Assembly: GCA_024331125.1 (NCBI GenBank)
Contig: JANDJI010000001.1
Span: 590,001-654,000 of the forward strand
Direction: 5' to 3'
DNA length: 64,000 nucleotides
DNA from: Nitrospira sp.
GTDB lineage: Bacteria; Nitrospirota; Nitrospiria; Nitrospirales; Nitrospiraceae
The notes below the pieces were generated by a model. It saw only the letters and a program-made list of their open reading frames with translations, was not told the DNA's origin and searched no databases. The position numbers and the translations under genes are program-made. This document shows, piece after piece, positions 8,931 to 18,123 of this stretch. Positions within the stretch are counted from its first letter, which is position 1, and each line of letters begins with the position of its first letter.

Positions 8931-10877
8931 TTAGAAAGTCGAAGACTGGGTTTTGCGGTTTGCGATCAATGTTTCGATGACGGATGGATCGGCCAGCGTC
9001 GAAGTATCTCCCAGATCATTCAGGTCGTTCGCCGCGATCTTGCGCAGAATACGGCGCATGACCTTGCCGGATCGAGTTTTGGGGAGGGCCTCGGCCCATT
9101 GAATGTGGTCGGGGGTGGCAATCGGCCCGATTTCCCCGCGCACCTGCTCGATGAGCGCCGCACGCAATGCCTCTGATGGGGCGATCTCTTTCTGCAAGAC
9201 AACGTAGGCATAGATCCCTTGCCCCTTGATCTCGTGTGGAATTCCGACGACGGAGGCTTCGGCGACGTCCGGATGTTTGGCCAATGCATTTTCCAGCTCG
9301 GCGGTTCCGAGGCGATGACCCGATACATTCAACACGTCGTCAATCCGCCCCGTAATCCAGTAATAGCCGTCTTCGTCGCGGCGGGCGCCGTCTTCCGTGT
9401 CATAGAACCCGCGAAAGCGGCCGAAATAGGTCGTGAGATAGCGCTCATGATCGCCATGGATCGTGCGCGCCAAGCCTGGCCAGGGGCGCGTCATGACCAG
9501 TCGCCCCTGGGCCGCCCCCTCCAGAATCCGGCCCTTTTCATCCACCAAGGCCGGCGCAACACCGAAGAACGGCTTGGCTACCGATCCCGGTTTCAATGGC
9601 ATGGCTCCCGCCAAGGGGGTAAGGAGCAAGCCACCGGTTTCCGTCTGCCACCAGGTATCGGCAATGGGGCATCGACCTTCCCCGACGACACGATGGAACC
9701 ATTCCCAAGCCTTGGGATCGATCGGCTCGCCCACACTGCCCAGCACTCGAAGGCTCCGGCGATGGGTTTGCTTGACCGGTTCGTTACCTTGAGCCATCAA
9801 GGCTCGGATTGCCGTCGGCGCTGTATAAAAAATATTCACCCGATATTTGTCCACCACTCGCCAGAAGCGGGAGTAATCCGGATAATGGGGCACGCCTTCG
9901 AACAGCACCGTTGTGGCACCGTTAGCCAGCGGTCCGTAGACCAGATAGGTGTGGCCGGTCACCCAACCGATATCGGCGGTGCACCAATGGATCTCCCCAT
10001 CACGATAATCAAACGCGTAACGGTGGGACACGGCGGCATAGAGGAGGTACCCGCCGGTCGTGTGGACCAAGCCCTTGGGCTTGCCGGTCGACCCGGAGGT
10101 GTACAGAATGAACAGCGGCGATTCCGCATCCATCTCCGCCGCCGGACAATCCGGCGAACTCTCGGCGACAGCCTCGTGGTACCAGACATCGCGCCTTTCG
10201 TTCCACGGAATATTTCCGCCAAGGTGCTTGACGACCAGCACCGTTTTTACATCCGGGCATTCCGCCAATGCCTGATCCGCCTTCCTTTTGTGATCGATCG
10301 TTTTGCTTCCATGCCGATAGCCGTCGGCGGTGACCACCAACTTGCACCGACTGTCCTGCACCCGATGTTTGAAGGCCTCCGATGAAAATCCGGCGAACAC
10401 CACCGAATGAATCGCGCCGATGCGAGCACAGGCCAGCATGGCAAACACAGCCTCTGGAATCATCGGCATATAGAGGCACACCCGGTCCCCCGGATTGACG
10501 CCCTGTTCCTTGAGCACGTTGGCCAAGCGGCAGACCTGTTCGTGCAGTTCGCGGTATGAAATCTTGCGACTTTGATCCGGATCATTGCCTTCCCAGATGA
10601 TCGCGACCTGGTCGGGGCGCGTCACCGTATGGCGATCGACGCAGTTGTAGCAGGCATTCAGCCGTCCGCCCTCGAACCAACGGGCAGTTCCTTCCGCAAA
10701 ATCTCCATTGAGTACCTTCTTCCACCGCCCTGTCCAACTCAGGAACGAATCGGCCTGTTCGCCCCAGAATCCTTCAGGGTCTTCGATCGAACGTTGATAC
10801 ATGTCTCGATAGCGTTGTTCGGTGATATGGGCGCGTCGGCGAAATTCCTCAGGGATAGAATAGACGATTTGGCTCAT
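8931..10877 (-). CDS. acs: Acetyl-CoA synthetase (AMP-forming)
   Basis: 648 aa from ATG 10877, with a strong GAGGAGG ribosome site just upstream; the frame is open 9 codons further but without support. The ACAS N-terminal segment is followed by the AMP-binding core with YTSGSTGKPKGLVH and the TGG...WQTETGG motif. The C-terminal lid carries KTRSGKVMRRILRK, whose first Gly-Lys context is the usual acetylation site. It converts acetate, ATP and CoA to acetyl-CoA in the cytoplasm. The acetate kinase and phosphoketolases in this window could supply the acetate. Confidence 0.96.
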   Translation of the reverse strand: MSQIVYSIPEEFRRRAHITEQRYRDMYQRSIEDPEGFWGEQADSFLSWTGRWKKVLNGDFAEGTARWFEGGRLNACYNCVDRHTVTRPDQVAIIWEGNDPDQSRKISYRELHEQVCRLANVLKEQGVNPGDRVCLYMPMIPEAVFAMLACARIGAIHSVVFAGFSSEAFKHRVQDSRCKLVVTADGYRHGSKTIDHKRKADQALAECPDVKTVLVVKHLGGNIPWNERRDVWYHEAVAESSPDCPAAEMDAESPLFILYTSGSTGKPKGLVHTTGGYLLYAAVSHRYAFDYRDGEIHWCTADIGWVTGHTYLVYGPLANGATTVLFEGVPHYPDYSRFWRVVDKYRVNIFYTAPTAIRALMAQGNEPVKQTHRRSLRVLGSVGEPIDPKAWEWFHRVVGEGRCPIADTWWQTETGGLLLTPLAGAMPLKPGSVAKPFFGVAPALVDEKGRILEGAAQGRLVMTRPWPGLARTIHGDHERYLTTYFGRFRGFYDTEDGARRDEDGYYWITGRIDDVLNVSGHRLGTAELENALAKHPDVAEASVVGIPHEIKGQGIYAYVVLQKEIAPSEALRAALIEQVRGEIGPIATPDHIQWAEALPKTRSGKVMRRILRKIAANDLNDLGDTSTLADPSVIETLIANRKTQSSTF

Positions 10878-11005
10878 GCGTCTCCTCCTCAATAGCCCGG
10901 ACATCCTTCGTTATGACAGCTGTGAAACAGCGACCACCGCCGCGCTCCTTCCGTCCAGTTTTTCGTCTCATGAACGGCAGCAGAAAGTTCCCTTGTCCCA
11001 GTGGC

Positions 11006-11242
11006 TTACTCGATTCCGCCGAGCCTGGCCCGCCAGGCCGCCCACAGCAAGTAGAGAAACCCCATCGCGCCCAACAGTTCCAGGAGATGAATCAGGTGCC
11101 ACCCCTCCGTGAGTTCGATCTCCAGAACAACCAGCACCACCGTCGCCACAAGAAACACGACGACGTGGCGTCTAGGCATGTCGACCATTTCACGGAGCAA
11201 AGCGCCCATCCACCTCTGCTTGTGCCCCAACTGTTCAGCCAT
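11006..11242 (-). CDS. Small two-helix membrane protein, unknown function
   Basis: 78 aa with an ATG at 11242 preceded by an AGGGG ribosome site. A basic N-terminus (about 25 residues) is followed by two hydrophobic helices, residues about 27-42 and 50-68, and a short basic tail. I do not recognise the family. It lies 128 bp upstream of acs on the same strand and may be co-transcribed with it. Confidence 0.6.
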   Translation of the reverse strand: MAEQLGHKQRWMGALLREMVDMPRRHVVVFLVATVVLVVLEIELTEGWHLIHLLELLGAMGFLYLLWAAWRARLGGIE

Positions 11243-11773
11243 CGGCGTGTCCCCTCTCCGTCATGTTTCCCAACAAGCCCGGTCCCTTGTTCTTTCGACA
11301 CAGGCAAACACCTCCCCTTTCTCCTGTGCCGCACGAGACGCTCTTTTCTCCGGCAAACACCGCAAACCTGATACCAGAGAGGTACGAGGCAATTCTTCCT
11401 CAAAGTACTTGTAATCTGTATCGCAGCCATAGATTTCTTATAGATTTCTTCGGACATTGACGATCAAACAGGGGAAGACGTTCGCTGTCGCATTCTGGGA
11501 CGATGTGACGATTTCCGCTGTCGCCGGACGCCACAATATCGCCAGCCCGTTTGGATTCGTCCGTGGCAGCTTCATAGTTGCCGATACAGTAACTATTCCT
11601 TGGTTCATTTTGGCTTCGATAGGTCGAATGACGAAGACCACTCCGGAACTCAAATGCTCGAGTCATGCAATTCCCGGCAATGGCCGAGAAATGGCGTTGG
11701 GGATTCGTTGATTGAATAGACCCCTTGTTTGTGGCATAAGCCCCTGGGGATCGAACGACCGGATCTCTTGCTC
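11243..11773. other. Divergent intergenic region without a supported gene
   Basis: 531 bp between the small membrane protein (minus) and the first porin (plus). Short open frames occur on both strands (for example 11457-11711 plus and 11438-11653 minus), but none has a good ribosome site or recognisable protein. It presumably holds promoters for both flanking units. A tandem 11-bp repeat lies inside. Confidence 0.6.
11429..11450. repeat. Tandem 11-bp direct repeat
   Basis: ATAGATTTCTT is present twice back to back (11429-11439, 11440-11450), i.e. one helical turn apart in a divergent promoter region. It could be a regulator binding site or chance slippage. Confidence 0.5.
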
Positions 11774-13558
11774 ATGAGAATCGCACGCCTCTCCTCACTC
11801 GGACCCTGCTTCTCGAAAGCCGGACTGTTGGCCGGGCTCGTCCTTGCGTGCCCATGGGATGGCCCCTCGCCCGTGGCCGGACAATCGTTATCGGATCCTC
11901 CGACTGAGGACACGACGATCGAGCAACCCGCTCAACGCACCGACGAAGTCATTCGACGGCTGGAACAAGAGGAGCCTGGGAGGGTTGAGAATGCTGAGTC
12001 CGTCGCTCCGCTGCCGAGGCAGAAGCAAAAGGCAAAGGACCAGCTTCACCGGCTTGAAGAGCAGCGGGCGCGAGAACGGGAGATGGAACGAGAGGTCCAA
12101 GGTCCCAAAGAACGGGCCCGTGAACAGGTGAGAGAGTTCGAGCAACTGGCGCCGCCGGACGAGCCGCCACCCGAACCGTCGATCTGGGATCGATGGTTCG
12201 GAGGGCGGTTCAAAACGGCCGGCTCGTCGAGTGAGGAAGGAATCTCTTCTCGGCCGGAAGCGACGACGCGCGTCAAGTATCTCCTGGGCGTCTACGAAAC
12301 CCAGATCGGCATTTACGACGAAATTCTGGACAAAACCAAGGTCGGACCCGGGTTGTTGCATCGTGCGCTGGGCTCGCCAAGTTGGCTGGTTCTGGGAGGA
12401 GAACACCGCACCCGTTATGAAGGGCTGAACAGCTCATGGCGAACGAACGACCCGAACGGCGGCCAGGTGCTCTCTCTGCGGACCAGACTGCAGGTCGGCA
12501 TCCAAAAAATCGTTGATCCTCTGCGGTTCCTGATTGAAATCCAGGATTCACGCCTGCCGCTAAGCTCAACTGACGCCTACACGAACGCCAACAATGCCAA
12601 CCACTTCGACATTCAGCAACTCCACGCGGATCTCTACACCAACAACCTTCTCGGCATCGGCGTTCCCTCGGTGCTTAAGGTAGGGCGGATCAACATGGAC
12701 TTAGGGCGAGGGCGGTGGGTGGCCCGCAATCAGTTCCGCAACGCGACGAATGCCTTCGACGGCGTGGAGTGGCAATTGGGCGATGAACGGCGATGGCAAC
12801 TCCGTTCGTTTCTCGTCCGGCCGGTCCGGCGATTCGTGCAGCGGCTTGATCCCTGGCTGGCAACCGAAAACGGCACGTTCTGGGGCCTTTATCTTGAGTC
12901 GCGAACCCTTCCATGGTTCGAGACGACCTTCCATTACTTCGGACATGCCGATGAGGGGCCGGGACGCGATTTCAACATGGTAGGGGGACGGATCCGAAGA
13001 CAACCGGCGGTCGGCTCATTCGACTATGAGATCGAGTCATCCTATCAATTCGGCAACATCAATCAACAAACCAGATTGGCCCAGTTCTACCACGGCGAGT
13101 TGGGCTACACGTTCGATTTCCCTTGGAAGCCTCAGGTATTGGTCAAGTTCGACTATGCCAGCAACGGGTTCGACATCTTGTATGGACGACGGTCTTTCGA
13201 GCTGACTCCGACGGGAATTTTCGGACCGTTCCAGCGCAGCAACATGACTTCTCCTGGCGCCAGACTTCTCGTCAAACCGTTCGACCGGGGCTACGTCTTT
13301 CTCCAATACCGGGCCTGGTGGCTGGTCGATAGTGCGGGATCCTGGGTGGGGACGGGACTGCGCGATTCGACCGGCCGTTCAGGAACCTTTGTCGGGCACA
13401 CGTTTGAAGTGCGGGCCCGCTGGGGACTGAACGAACGGACATACCTCCAAGCTGGCTACGCCCATTTCGCGTTCGGTCCATTCGCCGAACGTGCGCCTGG
13501 CAGTCCGGTCACCCGCGACGCTCATTACGGATACCTATGGACTGAGTTCATGTTCTAA
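11774..13558 (+). CDS. Outer-membrane beta-barrel porin, alginate-export-like, first of tandem pair
   Basis: 594 aa from ATG 11774. An N-terminal signal peptide (hydrophobic core about residues 18-30) is followed by a charged, glutamate/arginine-rich coiled-coil segment (about 40-130), then a beta-barrel-like domain of about 400 aa ending in aromatic FMF, as outer-membrane proteins usually do. The barrel motifs (LGGEHRTRYEGL, RLQVGIQKI, FDIQQLHADLYTN, VGRINMDLGRGRWVARN, FDGVEWQLG) resemble the alginate-export family (AlgE-like porins). The substrate is unknown. It shares most barrel motifs with the next gene 25 bp downstream, so the pair arose by tandem duplication. Confidence 0.8.
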   Translation: MRIARLSSLGPCFSKAGLLAGLVLACPWDGPSPVAGQSLSDPPTEDTTIEQPAQRTDEVIRRLEQEEPGRVENAESVAPLPRQKQKAKDQLHRLEEQRAREREMEREVQGPKERAREQVREFEQLAPPDEPPPEPSIWDRWFGGRFKTAGSSSEEGISSRPEATTRVKYLLGVYETQIGIYDEILDKTKVGPGLLHRALGSPSWLVLGGEHRTRYEGLNSSWRTNDPNGGQVLSLRTRLQVGIQKIVDPLRFLIEIQDSRLPLSSTDAYTNANNANHFDIQQLHADLYTNNLLGIGVPSVLKVGRINMDLGRGRWVARNQFRNATNAFDGVEWQLGDERRWQLRSFLVRPVRRFVQRLDPWLATENGTFWGLYLESRTLPWFETTFHYFGHADEGPGRDFNMVGGRIRRQPAVGSFDYEIESSYQFGNINQQTRLAQFYHGELGYTFDFPWKPQVLVKFDYASNGFDILYGRRSFELTPTGIFGPFQRSNMTSPGARLLVKPFDRGYVFLQYRAWWLVDSAGSWVGTGLRDSTGRSGTFVGHTFEVRARWGLNERTYLQAGYAHFAFGPFAERAPGSPVTRDAHYGYLWTEFMF

Positions 13559-13583
13559 TCGGCGAACGGGCGTTTACCATTCC

Positions 13584-15269
13584 ATGCTGCTTCTTCGAAC
13601 AGGGCTGACGGAACGACAAACGAGTTTTGCCTCGTGCTCCGTCGTTTTCGCCATCCTCCTCCTTGCCCCCTTTGCCATCACTCCGTCCCAGGCATCGGCG
13701 GCACAGGATGACCCGAGCGAGGCCATCAGAAGGTTGGAGCGGCAACATGAAACGATTAGAGGGGAACCGGTCTCTCCGGGGGAGGAACAGGAACAGGAGC
13801 ATGACTCGCCCGATCAACAGAAGAGTCCTCGCGAGAAGGCGCTTGACCGAATCAAACGGCTCGAGGAACGCACGAAAGAGCGAGTCGCCCCCCCTCCTGA
13901 AGAGCCGGCCGTCGAACAACACCTTCCGACCATTCCTCGAGAACGCACTCGGTTTTTTTTGAATCTGTTCGGCGCCATCGCCCGCATCTACGACGAGATT
14001 CTCGTCCAGACGGGAAGGGTGGGACAGTATTACGATGATCTCTTGGACACAGCCGTCGCCGCCCCGCGCCTATTGCACCGTCTGTTGAACCAGCCGGAAG
14101 GATTTCGGTTCGGCGGGGAGTATCGGATCCGCTATGAAACGCTGGAGGGGCGATGGCGAAGGGGCGAAACAGGCAGCGACCAACAAGTGGCCCAACGCAC
14201 CAGATTCTACTTCAGCATCAAAGACATCGCAGACCCGTTGCGAGCGGTGCTGGAATTTCAGGACTCCAGAACCTGGTTGACCGACCAGGGGTCGTTCATC
14301 AACAACACCCATGTCAATCATACCGACATCCAGCAGTTGCACGTGGATCTGGTCTCCTCGAATTTCTTTGGTTCCGGTCTTTATACCGAGCTCAACGTCG
14401 GACGGCTCAACATGGATCTGGGACGACGCCGATGGGTGGCGAGAAACAGCTTCCGTAACACGACCAATGCGTTTGACGGAATTAGTTGGCTGCTGGGAAA
14501 AACCGACGTCTGGAGCCTTCGCGCTTTCGCCGTCGCCCCGGTCGGCCGATTTTTGCGCCGCCTCGACGAACCGGATATGGAACGCCGGTTCTGGGGTCTG
14601 TACTACGAATCCCACCATGTCTCCTGGATGAGGACAGACCTCTACTACTTCGGCCACAGGGATCGCGGTCCCTCTCGAGATTTCGACATGGTGGGGACAA
14701 GGATTCGGAAACGACCGGCGGCGGGAACATTCAACTATGAAATCGAATCGGCCTATCAGTTCGGCGACGTGAGCGAGCAGGGGCGATTTCAGCATTTTCA
14801 GCACGCCGAGGGAGGATTCACGTTCGACGCGCCGTGGACTCCTCAGATCGTGCTCCAATTCGATTATGCCAGCCGGGGATTCGATCCGCTCTACGGGGCC
14901 CGCGTCTTCGAGTTCGCCCCCACCGGCATCTTCGGGCCGGTGGTCCGCAGCAACCTTCTCTCCCCAGGGCTGCGCCTCCTGGCCAGCCCCACCGACAAAC
15001 TGTCACTGTATCTCCAACAACGGGCCTTGTGGCTGGCAGATGGCCGGAGTCCCTGGGCCGGCAGTGGTCGTCACGACCCCACCGGCGCAGCCGGCACCTT
15101 CCTGGGCCATACGTCCGACCTCCGCGCCGGCTACAGAGTCACCGACAACCTGTTTCTTCAGGTAGGATTCGTCCACTTCGCGTTTGGAGGCGTTCCCAAA
15201 CGGGCGCCCGACTCCACCGGAGATCGACGCGCCATCTATGCCTACACGTCGATGGACGTTATTTTTTAA
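13584..15269 (+). CDS. Outer-membrane beta-barrel porin, alginate-export-like, second of tandem pair
   Basis: 561 aa from ATG 13584; the frame is open upstream but overlaps the previous gene. A signal peptide (hydrophobic FAILLLAPFAI) leads to AQDDPSEAIRRLERQ, then a charged coiled coil to about residue 120 and the barrel. Motifs matching the upstream copy include GGEYRIRYE, TDIQQLHVDLVS, NVGRLNMDLGRRRWVARNSF, NAFDGISWLLG and the final VIF. Its stop lies 24 bp from the stop of the convergent repeat protein. Signal peptide and loop regions have diverged much more than the barrel strands. Confidence 0.8.
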   Translation: MLLLRTGLTERQTSFASCSVVFAILLLAPFAITPSQASAAQDDPSEAIRRLERQHETIRGEPVSPGEEQEQEHDSPDQQKSPREKALDRIKRLEERTKERVAPPPEEPAVEQHLPTIPRERTRFFLNLFGAIARIYDEILVQTGRVGQYYDDLLDTAVAAPRLLHRLLNQPEGFRFGGEYRIRYETLEGRWRRGETGSDQQVAQRTRFYFSIKDIADPLRAVLEFQDSRTWLTDQGSFINNTHVNHTDIQQLHVDLVSSNFFGSGLYTELNVGRLNMDLGRRRWVARNSFRNTTNAFDGISWLLGKTDVWSLRAFAVAPVGRFLRRLDEPDMERRFWGLYYESHHVSWMRTDLYYFGHRDRGPSRDFDMVGTRIRKRPAAGTFNYEIESAYQFGDVSEQGRFQHFQHAEGGFTFDAPWTPQIVLQFDYASRGFDPLYGARVFEFAPTGIFGPVVRSNLLSPGLRLLASPTDKLSLYLQQRALWLADGRSPWAGSGRHDPTGAAGTFLGHTSDLRAGYRVTDNLFLQVGFVHFAFGGVPKRAPDSTGDRRAIYAYTSMDVIF

Positions 15270-15293
15270 GAGAATGGTCGAGCCAGAGGATCG

Positions 15294-16415
15294 CTACCGG
15301 GTCGCCGCCTCTTTCGTGACCGACCAAATCACCCGTCCCGTTTTATCGCGCAGCCTCATTGAGGGTTCACCCTCCGGATCCAGGGAGATACTAGCCCGCT
15401 GTTTGTTGGACTCATCAAGTAAATCGAGGGCCATTTCATTGTTCTCGCGCAGGCCGAGAAAGGCGCTGTGCTTTCCTTTCTTGCTGCTCAGAAGCAAACT
15501 TGGTCGATTCTCCCCCTCAATACTCAGGAAGACGCCGTCGTCGCCGGTCCGGTCGATCAAGGAAAGAAGCGGTCGATCTCGAAGAATCAGGTTGGGACGC
15601 CCGGCCTCATCGAGATTCAAGCCGGCCCGCAGGGCATCCTTGTCGTCGTACATCGCCAACAACGGTCCCTCTTTCTTGGGCAAGGCTTCGACGGAGAGGC
15701 TGACCAATCGACGGCCTTCTTTATCCTTCATGGTCAACCGCGGCTCGCCGGTGTCCAGAATTTCGAGCCGGGCGCGAGATTGGCCTTCGCCGTTGATCAG
15801 CTCGAGCCCCTCCATGGTCAGACCGGCCCGTGGTTTTCCTCCTTGGTACAACACCAACCCCGCCTTCTCCTCAACCGCCGATAAGACGGCGTTCACGTGA
15901 CCTTTTTTGTCCTCGAGAAAGACGCGCGGCGCGCCATCCACAAACATAAGTGTGGCCTCGGCGGTCCCTTCCTTGCCCTTGAGACGCAACTCCGGCCAGC
16001 CTTCCGGCGAAAGACCGAGGCTCGCCAACACTCTCCCGTCCCGCTCCATGGTCAAATCCAGTCTCGGCTCGCCCTTGCTCAACACCGCGAGCCTCACTCG
16101 CGGATCGCCGTCCTTGCTATTCAGACGTACTTCGGCCCCGTCTTCCTTGGTCAGCGCGAGTGTCAGCCGTGACTTGCCGGACTTGTCCGCAAGATCAAGC
16201 CGCGGTTCTCCCTCTTCCGAGACGGCAAGTTGCGCGCGAGCCTTGCCGTCCCTGTCCGTCACGATCAACCTTTCAGTCGCGATCATCCTCCTGTCCGGCG
16301 CGGCTTCCTGCGCAACGACCGGATCGGTCAAGAGGATCCGATTCCCGATCACACCCCCGATCAAACCGGCCACCAACGCCCACACCACGACGCTTCCGGC
16401 CCCCTGTTGTGCCAT
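15294..16415 (-). CDS. Membrane-anchored protein of about a dozen 22-24-residue beta-type repeats
   Basis: 373 aa. One N-terminal hydrophobic segment (residues about 9-27, signal or anchor) is followed by roughly twelve degenerate repeats to residue 365. Each has the form GEPRLDLxDKxGKxRLxLxL with period 22-24 (for example GEPRLDLADKSGKSRLTL, GEPRLDLTMERDGRVLASL, GEPRLTMKDKEGRRLVSL, GEPSMRLRDKTGRVIWSV). Alternating hydrophobic residues and turn-forming GEP/DKxGK suggest a beta-solenoid or stacked hairpins in the periplasm. No catalytic motif or cysteine was seen. It is convergent with the porins. Function unknown. Confidence 0.75.
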   Translation of the reverse strand: MAQQGAGSVVVWALVAGLIGGVIGNRILLTDPVVAQEAAPDRRMIATERLIVTDRDGKARAQLAVSEEGEPRLDLADKSGKSRLTLALTKEDGAEVRLNSKDGDPRVRLAVLSKGEPRLDLTMERDGRVLASLGLSPEGWPELRLKGKEGTAEATLMFVDGAPRVFLEDKKGHVNAVLSAVEEKAGLVLYQGGKPRAGLTMEGLELINGEGQSRARLEILDTGEPRLTMKDKEGRRLVSLSVEALPKKEGPLLAMYDDKDALRAGLNLDEAGRPNLILRDRPLLSLIDRTGDDGVFLSIEGENRPSLLLSSKKGKHSAFLGLRENNEMALDLLDESNKQRASISLDPEGEPSMRLRDKTGRVIWSVTKEAATR

Positions 16416-16733
16416 GCCGAACCTCCTTGATGTTTATTGCCTCGGGAACGTGGCAAGGTTCCCTCTCCCACCGTGTCGGCCATGACCGGTCGGGAGTGTG
16501 GTCATCCCCGGAGACCCCGCGCAGGTGCGATTGTCTCCCATGAGACCCTGGCGCGGCAAGAACGTTTTCCGGCGCCGGCCGGCACGATGTTGTTCGGAAC
16601 CTCTGTTTCGGAAATGTTTCAGATCAAAGGGAAGGGTGACCTGCTCGATTTCAAAGTGAAGGTCCACATCGGCATCGGCATGAGGCGTGCTGCTCCCCGC
16701 GGCGGAGCGGCAGGGCAAACTGATTCCTACACC
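16416..16733. other. Intergenic region between nrfA and the repeat protein, with one inverted repeat
   Basis: 318 bp. Open frames on both strands (16437-16739 plus, 16434-16718 minus) lack a convincing ribosome site or recognisable protein. A perfect 6-bp inverted repeat GGGAAC/GTTCCC with an 8-nt spacer lies at 16444-16463, about 30 bp upstream of the repeat-protein start, and could be an operator. Confidence 0.45.
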
Positions 16734-18095
16734 TCATGACGATTCGCCGCGAAGAGCCAATTGGCCTTGTCTGGCGTAGTCGATCGCCTCGCCCAGAATG
16801 CGCGCCGCCTCCTGCGGCGCGTGGAATCCCATCGAATTTTCCGCCTCGACGAAGTCCACCATGAACTGGGCTTTCCGCTGGAGCGCCTGGGCGGTGCTCA
16901 CCCCCTGGTCGCTTCGGCCCGCCGTTCGGGCCGCGGCCAGATCACGGATCAGCGCAATCAGCGCGTCCATGGCGCGATTGCGCAGCTCGAAGGTCCGCTG
17001 CTGAATCGTTTCCGCGCGATCTTTCAATTCGGCCTCCGACCATTTATGGCAGGTTTGGCAGGCCCGGTTGATGTTGAGCAGGGGACTGCGGACATGGTGA
17101 TCGCTGATCTTCATCGCGCCTTCGCGCTTGTACGGCATGTGACAATCGGCGCAGGCGACGCCCGAGCGAGCATGGATACCCTGATTCCACATTTCAAATT
17201 CCGGATGCTGCGCTTTCAGCACGGGGGCGCCGGTTTCGGCGTGCGTCCAATCGGAAAACCGCGTCTCATCATAATAGGCGAGCATATCGTCGACGCGCAG
17301 ACCTTTGGCCCAGGGAAAGACCAATCGTTTCTCCGGTCCCTGAAAATAATATTCGACGTGGCATTGGCCGCAGACGAACGAGCGCATCTCCTGTCTGGTC
17401 GCCATCCGGTTGACGTCGTAATTCTTGGCACCCTCGTGGGCCTTCAAAGCCCGCAATCCTTCGATAAAGGCCGGGCGCGTCACACGGAGCTGCATGGTGT
17501 CGGGATGGTGGCAATCGATGCAGGTGACGGGATGGCTCACGTGCGGCCGCGCCTCGGCGTAGGGCATGGCATTGAGCTTAGCAAACCCGGCAAAGATATC
17601 TCCGTCACCCAGTCGCTTCATCGCCGTATAGACGGACGAGTGGCACTGGAGACAGGTCCCAGGCTGCGGAGTGACGACCTGGCGCTCGGTGTACGTCTGA
17701 TCCTCCAGCATATAGGCGTGGCCCCGCTCCTCCCGAAAATCATGGGCGAAGGCGTAGCCGGCCCACATGGTTTTCAGCCTGGGGTCTTCTTCGAGTCTCG
17801 ATTGCGCGACCACGGAGCGTGGATCGGCCTCGGTCGGGGTCCGTGGAATCGCCTCGCTGCCTCCGAACCGAGTCCGCACTTGATCCACGGTTCTGGTGTA
17901 GGCGTCGTACTGGAACGGGAAATTCTTCCCCCACAGGGCCGGGTCGTCGGTGTCGTCGGTCAATTCGACGACACGGAAGAACAGGGTCTTCTCTTCCTGC
18001 TTGCGCTGAAAGATCGTCACGAGCAAGGCGGTCGCCGCCACGGTCGCGATCGTCGCCAGCAGAAGCGCCACGATGAGTTTCCCTGTCACATTCAT
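16734..18095 (-). CDS. nrfA: Ammonia-forming cytochrome c nitrite reductase, catalytic pentaheme subunit
   Basis: 453 aa from ATG 18095. An N-terminal signal/anchor helix (about 7-28) is followed by five heme-binding motifs: CLQCH 148-152, CIDCH 192-196, CGQCH 242-246, CADCH 315-319, CQTCH 346-350. NrfA-specific residues are present: R124 in ERGHAY, CGQCHVEYYF with the catalytic tyrosine, and KAQHPEFEMW with the catalytic histidine H297 and calcium-site K/Q. The active-site heme motif is CxxCH, not the CxxCK (lysine-ligated) of E. coli. The enzyme reduces nitrite to ammonium with six electrons in the periplasm. It follows nrfH by 28 bp. Confidence 0.93.
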   Translation of the reverse strand: MNVTGKLIVALLLATIATVAATALLVTIFQRKQEEKTLFFRVVELTDDTDDPALWGKNFPFQYDAYTRTVDQVRTRFGGSEAIPRTPTEADPRSVVAQSRLEEDPRLKTMWAGYAFAHDFREERGHAYMLEDQTYTERQVVTPQPGTCLQCHSSVYTAMKRLGDGDIFAGFAKLNAMPYAEARPHVSHPVTCIDCHHPDTMQLRVTRPAFIEGLRALKAHEGAKNYDVNRMATRQEMRSFVCGQCHVEYYFQGPEKRLVFPWAKGLRVDDMLAYYDETRFSDWTHAETGAPVLKAQHPEFEMWNQGIHARSGVACADCHMPYKREGAMKISDHHVRSPLLNINRACQTCHKWSEAELKDRAETIQQRTFELRNRAMDALIALIRDLAAARTAGRSDQGVSTAQALQRKAQFMVDFVEAENSMGFHAPQEAARILGEAIDYARQGQLALRGESS

Positions 18096-18123
18096 TGTTC
18101 CCTCTTCATTGTTCCCTCGCAAG

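Noticed and set aside
11457-11711. 84-codon frame in the porin upstream region
   Set aside because: Overlapping frames on both strands are equally open; neither has a convincing start or homology.
16437-16739. 100-codon plus-strand frame between nrfA and the repeat protein
   Set aside because: No ribosome site, low-complexity ends and overlap with the nrfA end.
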